Below are positions 7,229-15,914 of a stretch of DNA of 64,000 nucleotides, piece after piece. The notes beneath the pieces were generated by a model, which ran no database searches, had not been told where the DNA came from, and saw nothing but the letters and a program-made list of their open reading frames with translations. This DNA comes from Haliscomenobacter hydrossis DSM 1100. GTDB lineage: Bacteria > Bacteroidota > Bacteroidia > Chitinophagales > Saprospiraceae. Position 1 is the stretch's first letter. The number at the start of each line of letters is the position of its first letter. The stretch lies in assembly GCF_000212735.1 (NCBI RefSeq), contig NC_015510.1, positions 1,054,001-1,118,000 of the forward strand, given 5' to 3'. The position numbers and the translations under genes were made by a program.

Positions 7229-8734
7229 TTAATGCACGACGATTTTTCGCGATAAAGCCCCTTTATCCCCTTTTATCCATAACCAATATACGCCGAAAGG
7301 CAGCAGTTGGTTGGGGCGAAGTTGATATTCATTGTTGCCGATATTTGTCTGGAGGTTTTGTTGATGAACTACAGCGCCCAATGTGTTGACCAATACAGCT
7401 TGCAATTTCATGTTTTCATCGGCTTCAAAGCGCAAGCGTATGTCCTCCCCAGGGTGAACCGGATTGGGAAACAACTCCACCTCATGTAAGGTATTCAACA
7501 CGGGCAATCCCGTCGTTTGATTGATGGTAAATGAACGTACTGCCGAATAAGTTTTACAGACGTACATGGCGTTAAAAGGTCGTATCCGCCAATAATAGGG
7601 TCGCGAACTGGTTAGATTGTCTACCACCATCGACGTGTCCCGAGTAATGCCCCGGTACACGGTGGTGCCAAAATTGGCCAATAAACTCACTTCAAGCAGA
7701 TAACCACTGGCATTGGGGGCTTTTTCCCAATTGAAGAAAATCTTCCGATTGAGCGTATTGACTACCACCTTATTTCCGGGAAATTTCAAAATATCGCCCA
7801 CCGAACCCAATTGTGCACAAGGGGCACTGTCCATAAAATGACCAGCCAATTCTTCTCCCAAATAACTGTGCATAGCTGCTGCCTGATTGGGCGAAAATCG
7901 TTCGGCACATTCATCCAGGGAGTATGACATGATGAGAGAGCCATCTGAACAGAAATAGGCTCCGCTGGGATCCATTTGTTTGGTGATGCTGATGCCTTTG
8001 TCGTCACAATACCAGCGCCCGGCCAGGTAATCTGCGGGAGTATCACAAAAACCATCCCCCGCAAAAGCACAATTTTGGCCATCGGCCATTTCAACTTCTA
8101 CCCCCATTTTGGTAGCATGGGGGGCGGGTTGAGCAAAATTCGGCGTTTCCATTTCCCAGCCATAAAAGGTGTGTGGCAAGGACAAATAATGCCCCATTTC
8201 ATGAGCCCAATTGGCATCTTTACCATTGGTACAATCATTGCTCAGGACGATTCCCATGCTTTTTCCTCCCGGCATATAGTTGTAGCCACAAGCTCCCATC
8301 GGGTCCCTTACAAAATAGATGTTGACCGTACCAGATACGTTGTATTTTGAAAAAAGTGCAGGAACTTTGGGAAAGGTTACCTTATCGTGGGCAAAAAGTA
8401 AACTATTGTTGATGTAGTTGAAATCATCTTTGATAAAAAACTGGATGTTGGCGTGGGCAAACTTTTGGTTGAGTGCACAAAGTGCATCTAAAATGACATT
8501 GCCGTTGAGGTAATCTTTGCCCTCATCGGTACCCACTACATGGATGGTCATTGCAACGTATTTGGCGGATCCAGACCTCAATGCTGGCTTTTGCTGCCGC
8601 TTTTGAAATTCGGTCAACCAGGATGATTTTATCGCAGGAGTGGCACAAGGTAGCACGTCAAGGGTAGGCTGAGCCAATATACTCAGACTCAACAAAACAA
8701 AACAGGATGCTAACGTATGACGTACAATACGCAT
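7229..8734 (-). CDS. Secreted M43-type metalloprotease with T9SS sorting domain
   Basis: About 501 residues from the ATG at 8734, whose product begins with a signal peptide (MRIVRHTLASCFVLLSLSIL). An upstream extension without signal-like features is rejected. HEMGHYLSLPHT near residue 178 is the extended zinc motif HExxHxxxxxH of metzincins, and IMSYSLDEC supplies the Met-turn, as in pappalysin-like family M43. A fibronectin-like region follows, then a C-terminal domain beginning LFPNPV and ending in SRKIVVH, a type A signal for T9SS export and surface attachment. It is the terminal gene before the shared terminator. Confidence 0.92.
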   Translation of the reverse strand: MRIVRHTLASCFVLLSLSILAQPTLDVLPCATPAIKSSWLTEFQKRQQKPALRSGSAKYVAMTIHVVGTDEGKDYLNGNVILDALCALNQKFAHANIQFFIKDDFNYINNSLLFAHDKVTFPKVPALFSKYNVSGTVNIYFVRDPMGACGYNYMPGGKSMGIVLSNDCTNGKDANWAHEMGHYLSLPHTFYGWEMETPNFAQPAPHATKMGVEVEMADGQNCAFAGDGFCDTPADYLAGRWYCDDKGISITKQMDPSGAYFCSDGSLIMSYSLDECAERFSPNQAAAMHSYLGEELAGHFMDSAPCAQLGSVGDILKFPGNKVVVNTLNRKIFFNWEKAPNASGYLLEVSLLANFGTTVYRGITRDTSMVVDNLTSSRPYYWRIRPFNAMYVCKTYSAVRSFTINQTTGLPVLNTLHEVELFPNPVHPGEDIRLRFEADENMKLQAVLVNTLGAVVHQQNLQTNIGNNEYQLRPNQLLPFGVYWLWIKGDKGALSRKIVVH

Positions 8735-8973
8735 ACAGGGGAGAATTAAATTGGTTATGTAAACTAGCCTCTCAAAAATAAGGGTGAAGCTAAGAATATT
8801 CACGCGTATTTGAAAGTTTTGCAAAAATTCAGTAAATCTTTTGTCTCCAGCAGAACAAAGCAGAAATTATTTCCTATAATTGCGGGTCTGCCTAAAAGGG
8901 TTGCTTTCTGAGCGTTTCGGCAGCTCTTTTCACTCCAAACAGGCTATTGTAAATACGCATAAAAGAATTTAAA

Positions 8974-9906
8974 ATGAGCAAAGTAACCGTTGTTGGCGCT
9001 GGTAACGTAGGAGCTACCGTAGCCAACGTACTGGCACACCGGGACATTGTCAAAGAGATTGTTCTGCTCGATATCCAGGGCAATATGGCCAAAGGCAAAG
9101 CCCTTGACACCTGGCAGCAAGCCCCCATTGACCATTACAGCACCTATCTGAGGGGTACCGACAATTATGCCGAAACCGCAGGATCAGACATCGTAGTCAT
9201 CACCGCCGGGGTTCCCCGCAAGCCGGGTATGAGCCGCGATGATTTGATTTCGACCAACGCCAAAATCGTCAATAGTGTTACCCGTTCTATCCTGGAACAC
9301 TCAAAATCCCCGATCATCATTGTGGTGTCTAATCCATTGGATGTCATGACGTATGCGGCCTTCAAAACCGCAGGGCTACCTGCTACCAAAGTATTTGGGA
9401 TGGCTGGAATTTTGGACACCGCCCGCTACCGCGCATTTTTGGCCGAGGCATTGCAGGTTTCTCCAAAGGATATTCAGGCTGTACTCATGGGTGGTCATGG
9501 CGACACCATGGTGCCACTGCCCCGTTATACTACCGTTGCGGGGATTCCTGTCACGGAGTTGATCGACGAAGCCAGACTCAGTGCGATTGTGGAGCGCACC
9601 AAATCTGGTGGTGGTGAATTGGTCAACCTGATGGGCACTTCCGCCTGGTATGCGCCAGGTGCTGCTGCTGCGCAAATGGTTGAGGCCATCGTCAAAGACG
9701 AAAACCGCATTTTCCCTTGCTGCGTCAACTTGAGTGGCCAGTATGGGTTGCACGATACTTTTGTAGGCATCCCCGTCAAGTTGGGCAAAGCGGGCATCAC
9801 CGAGATGATCGAGTTGAAGCTCAATGCCGACGAAATGAAGTTGCTACACGATTCTTCTGTTGCTGTTAAATCGGTGATGGACGTGTACGACGGGATGGGG
9901 TTGTAG
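8974..9906 (+). CDS. mdh: Malate dehydrogenase
   Basis: 310 residues, the normal length for LDH-like malate dehydrogenase, which interconverts malate and oxaloacetate with NAD in the TCA cycle. VVGAGNVGA at residues 6-14 is the NAD-binding motif. GVPRKPGMSRDDL near residues 78-90 carries the substrate-binding arginines and mobile loop, and GGHGDTMVPL near residue 173 holds the catalytic histidine. The first ATG (8974) gives the expected MSKVTVVGAGN start. It is transcribed alone, divergent from the protease gene. Confidence 0.97.
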   Translation: MSKVTVVGAGNVGATVANVLAHRDIVKEIVLLDIQGNMAKGKALDTWQQAPIDHYSTYLRGTDNYAETAGSDIVVITAGVPRKPGMSRDDLISTNAKIVNSVTRSILEHSKSPIIIVVSNPLDVMTYAAFKTAGLPATKVFGMAGILDTARYRAFLAEALQVSPKDIQAVLMGGHGDTMVPLPRYTTVAGIPVTELIDEARLSAIVERTKSGGGELVNLMGTSAWYAPGAAAAQMVEAIVKDENRIFPCCVNLSGQYGLHDTFVGIPVKLGKAGITEMIELKLNADEMKLLHDSSVAVKSVMDVYDGMGL

Positions 9907-9999
9907 GAGGTTCGAAGGTTCGAGGGTTCGTGAGTTCGGGGGTTAGCCCAGAATTGTGTGCAACCCTCGAACTCACGAACCCTCGAACCCCCGAACCAA
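9907..9999. repeat. Intergenic GGTTCGAGGGTTCG palindrome
   Basis: Starting at the base after the mdh stop codon, units of GGTTCGAAGGTTCGAGGGTT type are followed, after a loop near 9945-9960, by the inverted units AACCCTCGAACTCACGAACC. Arms of about 30 bp pair with few mismatches. There is no T-tract. It lies between two co-directional genes. Confidence 0.85.
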
Positions 10000-10049
10000 T
10001 TTTTGAACTCTTTCACCTCCGCCGTGTTACTATCTAAAATTTCCATTTT

Positions 10050-10586
10050 ATGATTCCTGTCGGAATACAAGAAGAAGTTTTGGATCAAATGATCACCAGT
10101 TCTGGTGAAAGTCTTAGGGTTACTGCGGATAAGGCTCCGGTTCTGCTTGTATTCTTGCGCCATTTTGGCTGTGTATTTTGCCGGGAAGCCCTTGCTGACA
10201 TTTCTAAGCGCCGCAAAGAAATCGAATCTACGGGTACCCGCATTGTATTTGTACACATGACCGATAATGACATTGCGGAGCGTTACTTTACCCGTTATGA
10301 CCTCGGCAATGCCATCCACATCAGTGACCCTGAATGTACCTTTTACCGGGCATTTGGCTTGATGAAAGGTAATTTTAATCAACTCTTTGGCTTACACTCC
10401 TGGATTCGAGGATTCTCCGCAGGGGTTGTAGCAGGGCATGGTGCAGGCCCTCAACTGGGTGATGGTTTCCAAATGCCGGGGGTTTTTGTCATCCAAAATG
10501 GAGAAATCCGCGAAAGTTTCATTCATTCTTTATCCTCCGACCGTCCTGATTACGAGGAATTGCTCAAATGTTGCATGATGGACTGA
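10050..10586 (+). CDS. Peroxiredoxin-like (SelL/AhpC-TSA related) protein
   Basis: 178 residues with a thioredoxin fold. RHFGCVFCRE near residues 37-46 provides a CxxC redox pair at the position of the SelL/peroxiredoxin-like family active site, and GFQMPGVFVIQNGEI near the C-terminus is the conserved cis-Pro strand. It probably reduces peroxides or thiols in the cytoplasm. No signal peptide is present. It is followed closely by the vWA gene on the same strand. Confidence 0.85.
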   Translation: MIPVGIQEEVLDQMITSSGESLRVTADKAPVLLVFLRHFGCVFCREALADISKRRKEIESTGTRIVFVHMTDNDIAERYFTRYDLGNAIHISDPECTFYRAFGLMKGNFNQLFGLHSWIRGFSAGVVAGHGAGPQLGDGFQMPGVFVIQNGEIRESFIHSLSSDRPDYEELLKCCMMD

Positions 10587-10703
10587 ACAGGTTATCATGC
10601 TCTTTCCAATATTTTTTGTATTTTGGTAAACCGAATACCCGTTGAAAGGTGTTCCATAATTTTGGCTATTCTGCCATTAACTTGCTACGCAAAACAATTT
10701 CCA

Positions 10704-11804
10704 ATGATTGGATGGAAATTTGGTGAATATCAAGCCGGACCAGAAGGCGGAACTCCTTTTGAAAGGCTGTTGAAAGTATTTCAAGAACTTCTGATGTACA
10801 CTTCTGGTGACGTCAACGAGGCATTGTCCTGGTTAACCGAACTGGACAAAGAATACAAGCTGACGGATAACAATTACGGCATGGCCGATTTTATCCAGGA
10901 CTTGATTGACAAAGGTTACCTGAAGCAGCCCGACCAGCAACAGGGTGGGTTTACCATTGCGGCCAAGATGGAAATTGCCTTGCGGCAAAAGGCACTGGAA
11001 GATGTGTTTGGCAACATCAAAAAAGCCAAACAGGGCAACCACAGTACCAAAGCCGAAGGTCGGGGTGACGAACTCACTGCCGAATTGCGCCCCTACGAAT
11101 TTGGGGACCAACTGGATAAACTCGCTGTGTCGGAATCGCTGCGCAATGCCCAGATCAACCACGGCATCGAAGAGTTCAAACTGACCCACGAGGACCTGGA
11201 GGTACATGAAACTTTTTACCAAAGCCAGACCAGTACCGTGCTGATGATCGACATCTCGCACTCGATGATCCTCTATGGCGAAGACCGCATTACCCCCGCC
11301 AAACGGGTGGCCATGGCGCTTTCGGAATTCATCACCACGCGTTACCCCAAAGATACCCTCGACATCATCGTATTTGGCGATGATGCCTGGCAAATCGAAA
11401 TCAAAGACCTCCCCTTTCTGCAAGTGGGGCCTTACCATACCAATACCGTCGCCGGACTTGAACTGGCCATGGATCTCCTGCGTCGCCGCCGCAACCCCAA
11501 CAAACAGATCTTCATGATCACCGATGGCAAACCAACTTGCATCAAAAAAGGTAAAAAATACTATAAAAACAGTTTTGGGATCGACCGTACCATTTTGACG
11601 CGCACGCTCAATTTGGCGCAGAGTTGCCGCAAAATTGGCATTCCCATCACCACCTTTATGATTGCTCGTGATCCTTACCTCGTGCGCTTCGTGGATTCTT
11701 TCACCCGCGCCAACAATGGGAAAGCGTTTTACAGCAGTTTGGATGGTTTGGGAGAATTTGTGTTCCGGGATTACAAAACGAATAAATCGAAGCGGAGCAG
11801 GTAA
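10704..11804 (+). CDS. von Willebrand factor A domain protein
   Basis: 366 residues from the ATG at 10704 (MIGWKFGEYQAGPEG); an upstream extension from 10623 is composed of unlikely intergenic translation. The N-terminal half is a helical region of the kind found in CoxE/BatA-type partners of MoxR ATPases. The vWA domain starts near residue 178 with MIDISHSM (the DxSxS metal-binding MIDAS motif), and FMITDGKPTC supplies the later acidic strand. Such proteins usually work with a MoxR-type AAA+ ATPase as metal-insertion or chaperone systems. No such ATPase gene is adjacent, so the partner must be elsewhere. Confidence 0.88.
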   Translation: MIGWKFGEYQAGPEGGTPFERLLKVFQELLMYTSGDVNEALSWLTELDKEYKLTDNNYGMADFIQDLIDKGYLKQPDQQQGGFTIAAKMEIALRQKALEDVFGNIKKAKQGNHSTKAEGRGDELTAELRPYEFGDQLDKLAVSESLRNAQINHGIEEFKLTHEDLEVHETFYQSQTSTVLMIDISHSMILYGEDRITPAKRVAMALSEFITTRYPKDTLDIIVFGDDAWQIEIKDLPFLQVGPYHTNTVAGLELAMDLLRRRRNPNKQIFMITDGKPTCIKKGKKYYKNSFGIDRTILTRTLNLAQSCRKIGIPITTFMIARDPYLVRFVDSFTRANNGKAFYSSLDGLGEFVFRDYKTNKSKRSR

Positions 11805-11809
11805 ACCAC

Positions 11810-11896
11810 AATGGGAACGCGGATGACGCGGATCGAGCGGATTTACGCGGATTTTCAGTGTAAATCCGCTCGATCCGCGTCATCCGCGTTCCCATT
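11810..11896. repeat. Perfect 37-bp-arm palindrome, GCGGATGACGCGGATC family
   Basis: The arms at 11810-11846 and 11860-11896 are exact reverse complements (37 of 37), starting AATGGGAACGCGGATGACGC and separated by a 13-nt loop. It sits between convergent genes. A diverged relative is at 31655-31734. Similar GCGGATTTACGCGGATT sequences are, to my knowledge, scattered across intergenic regions of many bacterial phyla. Confidence 0.97.
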
Positions 11897-11905
11897 GAAT
11901 ACTGT

Positions 11906-13402
11906 TTATAAGGCTCTTCTTGTTACCTCATCCGCCCAATTCCATCCCCGCCAACCTTGCCGAGCCGTTCTACGCTCGAAAGCCTTTATTTTCAGCTGCA
12001 AAAACTTGTCAACGTTTTCGGGTGCGCTATTGCTGCGTTCGAGCAGGCGTTCGTGTTCGTTCAAGAGCAAGGGCAGGTTTTTATCCGACACTTCTCTCAA
12101 CAAAAACATGGTGTCTATTTTCGCATGCTGCGCCTGACTCAAATTGTACCGCGTGATGAGTACATCCCAATTGACCATGCTGCTGCTCAACAAACTGACG
12201 TACACAAACCAGGCGTTGATCACCCACAAGTAATACAATGACCTCCGCTGCCGGATCATCACAAACAAAGAATACAGTCCTAATGCCACTAAAATCAAAA
12301 ACCACAAGACCCCCAGCCTTTTGTAAGCCAGGCCGTATTCGACGATATAATGGTAATTCCTCCAGGCAACCGAGAAAGCGAGGATGATGTTCTGTACAAT
12401 CCAGGCGTAAGCCAATAGTTTGAGGGTTTGGTTGTGCTGCAAAAAATGCAGGTTGCCCCGAAAGAAATAAGTGGTTACGCCCATCGCCAAACCCAAGGCA
12501 TAGATCAAAAGGTAGGTTCCCTGGTGTACATAATCGCTTAGTTCTGCTGCGCTGCGCGCTTGCTGGTTCAGCCAAACCCCTTGAATATCGATCAAGTTGA
12601 CCAGGAGTAACAAGCCATTCAATAGGCCAAAACTCAGCAAAGCCGAATAATAATGCCGCTTTAGTGCCAGCGTGGGCATGAAGGTTTTAACACGCTTGCG
12701 GCGACGTTTTTTCCACAGGCCAAAACTTTGCTCTACCTTCTGGAGTTCTGGCGTCCACACCGACGACCAAATCAATACACTCATCAGCAATGCCCCTTGC
12801 AGCATCAACGCCGCGCTTTTCCAGGGGCTAAAATGGGGTAACCAGGCCATCAATTTATCCACGAGTTGGGCGAATTGAGTATTGGCAAAATAATACATGT
12901 TGAAAAACAAAACCAACAGCCCCAAAGGCAAAAATGTCAGGTAAGCCCAGGTGCGAAACCAGCGAAAAGAGGCCTCATACGTGTATTCCCAACGTTTCCA
13001 CCAGGCAAGTGGTGCACTGAACAAGCTACTCAAAGCCAGCAACATGGCAAAGCCCAAAAAGCGCAATTCACGCGCTTGCGCAAAGCCTAGCAACAAAAAA
13101 ATCGAAATCACATGCGTGATCTGCGCCAATAAAGAATGTTGCCACACGACCGCCCCCGCACTGAGCAATACGCCTAAGGTCACCAACCACAGTCGAGGTG
13201 CAGCCCGGTATTCCGGATGCATCAACCAAACCACCAGGGCCAGAAACCCAGAGAATAGCAAGGCGTTCAGCCCCAACTCCGCCCGCCAAAACAGGATGGT
13301 GTACAAGCTGGCGCCTCCGGCCAGCAAGACCGTGATCAGCAATTGGCCATTGAGGGAACGTACTGGCCAGGTCCGGTTTTCGTTGATCATTAGATTTTTC
13401 AT
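11906..13402 (-). CDS. Polytopic membrane protein, DUF4153/DUF4173-like
   Basis: 498 residues with about ten to twelve hydrophobic helices across residues 20-410, then a soluble C-terminal tail rich in Arg, Leu and Glu (residues about 425-498). The distribution of helices and the HYYSALLSFGLLNGLLLLVN region resemble the DUF4153/DUF4173 group, which has no known biochemical function. It is the last gene of a probable operon read leftward (membrane protein at 13804, regulator at 13450, this gene), and its own start is preceded by a copy of the operator found upstream of the first gene. Confidence 0.75.
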   Translation of the reverse strand: MKNLMINENRTWPVRSLNGQLLITVLLAGGASLYTILFWRAELGLNALLFSGFLALVVWLMHPEYRAAPRLWLVTLGVLLSAGAVVWQHSLLAQITHVISIFLLLGFAQARELRFLGFAMLLALSSLFSAPLAWWKRWEYTYEASFRWFRTWAYLTFLPLGLLVLFFNMYYFANTQFAQLVDKLMAWLPHFSPWKSAALMLQGALLMSVLIWSSVWTPELQKVEQSFGLWKKRRRKRVKTFMPTLALKRHYYSALLSFGLLNGLLLLVNLIDIQGVWLNQQARSAAELSDYVHQGTYLLIYALGLAMGVTTYFFRGNLHFLQHNQTLKLLAYAWIVQNIILAFSVAWRNYHYIVEYGLAYKRLGVLWFLILVALGLYSLFVMIRQRRSLYYLWVINAWFVYVSLLSSSMVNWDVLITRYNLSQAQHAKIDTMFLLREVSDKNLPLLLNEHERLLERSNSAPENVDKFLQLKIKAFERRTARQGWRGWNWADEVTRRAL

Positions 13403-13410
13403 ATTTTAAA

Positions 13411-13430
13411 AGTACTTTGAATTTCAAAGT
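13411..13430 (-). promoter_or_regulatory. Internal operator copy ACTTTGAAATTCAAAGTACT
   Basis: The 20-bp site contains the perfect palindrome CTTTGAA-A-TTCAAAG (minus strand) and lies 8 bases upstream of the membrane protein start at 13402. It matches the site at 14456-14475 at 17 of 20 positions and is at nearly the same distance from a start codon. It is probably bound by the winged-helix regulator encoded between the two sites (inference). Confidence 0.7.
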
Positions 13431-13449
13431 TTAAGGTAAAAAAAAACAA

Positions 13450-13791
13450 CTAGGTTTTGGGTTCCTTATTTTCACCTGACTGATTGCCATTCGGAGACCG
13501 CAGTTTTAACAATTTCTCCAGTGCATCCAAATGGTCGTTAAAAGCCTTCCTTCCTTGGGGCGTGGCGCGGTAGGAGGTATTCGGCTTGCGCCCGATGAAT
13601 TGTTTTTGCACTTCAATGTAGGACTCCCCTTCCAATACCTTGAGGTGACTGGCCAAACGCCCATCAGTCAGGTCGAGCATGGATTTGAAACTGGTAAACT
13701 CCACCCAGTCATTGACCATCAGCATGGACATGATGCCCAACCTCACCCGGTTGTCAAAGGTATCGCTCAAGCCTTCAATGAGTACTTTCAT
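13450..13791 (-). CDS. Winged-helix transcriptional regulator (MarR/ArsR-like)
   Basis: 113 residues. VRLGIMSMLMVNDWVEFTSF followed by LDLTDGRLASHLKVLEGESY is a helix-turn-helix with the recognition helix 'GRLASHLKVLE', and RKPNTSYRATPQGRKAF is the wing plus following helix of the HTH_34-type regulators found in Bacteroidota. The 3' tail is polar. It is encoded 12 bp after the preceding membrane protein gene and lies between two copies of a palindromic site, so it probably represses its own operon. The effector is unknown. Confidence 0.85.
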   Translation of the reverse strand: MKVLIEGLSDTFDNRVRLGIMSMLMVNDWVEFTSFKSMLDLTDGRLASHLKVLEGESYIEVQKQFIGRKPNTSYRATPQGRKAFNDHLDALEKLLKLRSPNGNQSGENKEPKT

Positions 13792-13803
13792 CTCCTGGTA
13801 TCG

Positions 13804-14448
13804 TTATGAGCGTTCGTATTTGTAGTACATGTAGAAGCCATAGGCGATGTGCAAAAAGCCAAAGCCAAACGCCCAGCTTTCCAGGCCGTAGCCTACGTTG
13901 AAGCAGGTGATCAAGCCGAGCACAATTTGTGCATAGCCCAATTGCCGCACATCATCCAGGGTGTATTTGCTGGCATTGACCAAACCCAGCCCATAAAACA
14001 ACAAGGTGCATGGTGCCACCAAGCCGATGATGCCGTGGTACAACAAGGCCATAATAAATACCCCTCCGGCCAACAATGGAACGGCCAAACTCAGAATTAA
14101 ACGCCGCGTCACCGCGTCCCACACCTTTAGCCCTTTTTGTTTGGCCTTGCGGGTCGTGAAGTAAATGGCGGATAAAACGGCAAATATCAGTACCAGCGTG
14201 GCGTCCAAAAACATAAAGGTGCTTGCTTTAATGCCCCAGCGCTCCAGTTCGTAAAAGTTATCGTAATTCAGTTCCTGGCCATCAAAGCGCCCCAGGTAAA
14301 CCCCGGCTACACCAGCACCAATCAAGGCACAGATGCCCGCACTCACCCCCGACAGGCCGCTGAGCGAAATAAAGCGGGAGGAGCGCTCCATCAAAGAGCG
14401 GATCGCTTGCAGGGTGTCCAAAGATTCCTGGTGCTGTGGTTGGGTCAT
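13804..14448 (-). CDS. Membrane protein with about six helices, unknown function
   Basis: 214 residues from the ATG at 14448 (MTQPQHQESLDTLQAIRSL); an upstream in-frame extension overlaps the promoter and is rejected. A short cytoplasmic helix (LQAIRSLMERSSRFISLSG) precedes membrane segments at about residues 30-50, 75-98, 112-136, 140-158, 170-188 and 192-208. It is the first gene of the operon with the winged-helix regulator and the large membrane protein. Linked membrane protein/regulator pairs of this kind are common in Bacteroidota, but I do not know a function. Confidence 0.75.
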   Translation of the reverse strand: MTQPQHQESLDTLQAIRSLMERSSRFISLSGLSGVSAGICALIGAGVAGVYLGRFDGQELNYDNFYELERWGIKASTFMFLDATLVLIFAVLSAIYFTTRKAKQKGLKVWDAVTRRLILSLAVPLLAGGVFIMALLYHGIIGLVAPCTLLFYGLGLVNASKYTLDDVRQLGYAQIVLGLITCFNVGYGLESWAFGFGFLHIAYGFYMYYKYERS

Positions 14449-14455
14449 GTCATGA

Positions 14456-14499
14456 AGTACTTTGAGATGCAAAGTTAGGAGGTTTTGGGAGAATGTCAA
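14456..14499 (-). promoter_or_regulatory. Promoter with overlapping operator for the regulator/membrane-protein operon
   Basis: On the minus strand TTG (14499-14497) and TAACTTTG (14477-14470) are exactly 19 bp apart, the Bacteroidota promoter layout. The operator-like ACTTTGCATCTCAAAGTACT (14475-14456) overlaps the -7 box and extends over the start point, an ideal position for a repressor. The outer CTTTG/CAAAG bases are symmetric and shared with the second copy at 13411-13430. Confidence 0.75.
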
Positions 14500-14548
14500 G
14501 TACATTCCTAAAATTAACCGCTGGCTCTTGTAAAACAACCAATTTTTT

Positions 14549-14730
14549 TAGGCAGAACGGGCTGCCCGAAGGAGAGCTATCTCGGTAGGAAATGAATATA
14601 CAGTTGGTTTTAAATAGCGGCTGCCCGTCGGGCAGCTATCTTCTTCGAGCTTGGTGGAGGGGATTTTGTAAAAGATTAGCACCCCGCCTGTGGCGGAAAT
14701 TGATAGAGATAATTTCACCACAGATGGCCA
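14549..14730. repeat. Left half of a nested intergenic palindrome (split by group II intron)
   Basis: Layers in order: GGGCTGCCCGAAGGAGAGCT with ATCTCGGTAG; then TAGCGGCTGCCCGTCGGGCA; then CCCGCCTGTGGCGG; then TTTCACCACAGATGGCCA. Each layer has its inverted partner, in reverse order, in 17850-18044. The DNA was one nested palindrome before the intron arrived. Confidence 0.9.
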
Positions 14731-14771
14731 GTAGAGTAGAGAGAAGCGGCGCTGCCGCTTCTCCCCCTCGT

Positions 14772-14807
14772 CAATCCGTACGTGCGGTTTTCCCGCATAC
14801 GGCTTTC
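14772..14807 (-). ncRNA. Group II intron domain V
   Basis: The minus strand reads AAGCCGTATGCGGGAAAACC followed by GCACGTACGGATT, a classic 34-nt domain V hairpin with the AGC-type catalytic triad region at its base (AAGCCGTATGCGG...CCGCACGTACGG). A GC-rich domain VI hairpin (14735-14766) follows before the 3' splice site at 14731. Confidence 0.9.
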
Positions 14808-15914
14808 CTATGAACTTCTTCATGAGCTTTCACAGGCGAACTCCTCCGGAAGTGTATTTCGTCGGGTCGATTAGTCCATACTTTTCGACTAATGCCTCAA
14901 AGGCTCTTTGTCCATAAAGCCTACACTTCCGTTGACTCTTGCGGTTATAGTAACGGTTCAGTCGCTCTTGCAGGTAGTGCCGTAACCGTCTTTTGCTCAC
15001 CGCTGGATAGCTCACCCCTTTGATGTCAAAGTAGTTCAACCATCCCCGTAATAGCTTATTCAGGTCTTCGCTCACTTGTTCTCCCTTGTAGTGACCATGT
15101 GCTTCAAGATATGTATCAATCTTGTCTCGGATCTTTTGCTCCGATTTCTGACTTGGAATGATGTTCCAGTAGCGTTTGTTACGATCCCATAAATCCTTGT
15201 CGTAGCGGATGGTGAACCCTAAAAAGTCAAAGCTCTCCGCTTTTGCTTCATCCGTTCGGGTTTTCTGCTCATTCAAGCTTAATCCCATTCGACTTAGCAA
15301 GCTTTTGAGCTGCTCCTTCACCTGTTCTCCGATCTGTTTGCCCATTAACACAAAATCATCTGCATACCGTACTATCTTCACTCCACCTTGGTAAAACAAA
15401 CTCTTCGGATTGTTCACGATCCGATCTAATAGGTTCAGGTATATATTGGCCAGTAAGGGCGAGATCACGCCCCCTTGTGGTGTCCCTACTTTGTTCTTCT
15501 TACCCCCTTTAAACTGTCCATCCTCGTATATCGGCGCTTTCAACCATTGACCGATTAAGTCCAATATCCGTCCGTCACTGATCCGCTCTTTTAGCCCAAT
15601 CAGCAGTTTATCGTGTGGTATCGTATCAAAGTATTTACTCAAGTCCGCATCCAATACTTCACTCTTCCCTTCCTGTAGATAACCCTTGATCGCTCCTAGT
15701 GCATCCCCAGAACTGCGTTCTGGCCGGAACCCATAGGAACTTTCCTCAAAGTCCGCTTCAAAGATCGGTTCTATTAGTAGTTTACATGCTGTCTGTACTA
15801 TCCGGTCTCTAACTGTCGGTATCCCTAATGGCCGTTCTCCTCCGTTCGCTTTCGGGATCATTACCCGTTTTACTGCTTGCGCCCGGTAGCGTTTCGTCCT
15901 TAGTTCTTCCCCTA

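Noticed and set aside
10623-10703. Upstream start for the vWA gene, giving an apparent signal peptide
   Set aside because: The 27 extra residues are not conserved-looking and the family normally starts cytoplasmic, just before FGEYQAGPEG; the ATG at 10704 is the better start.
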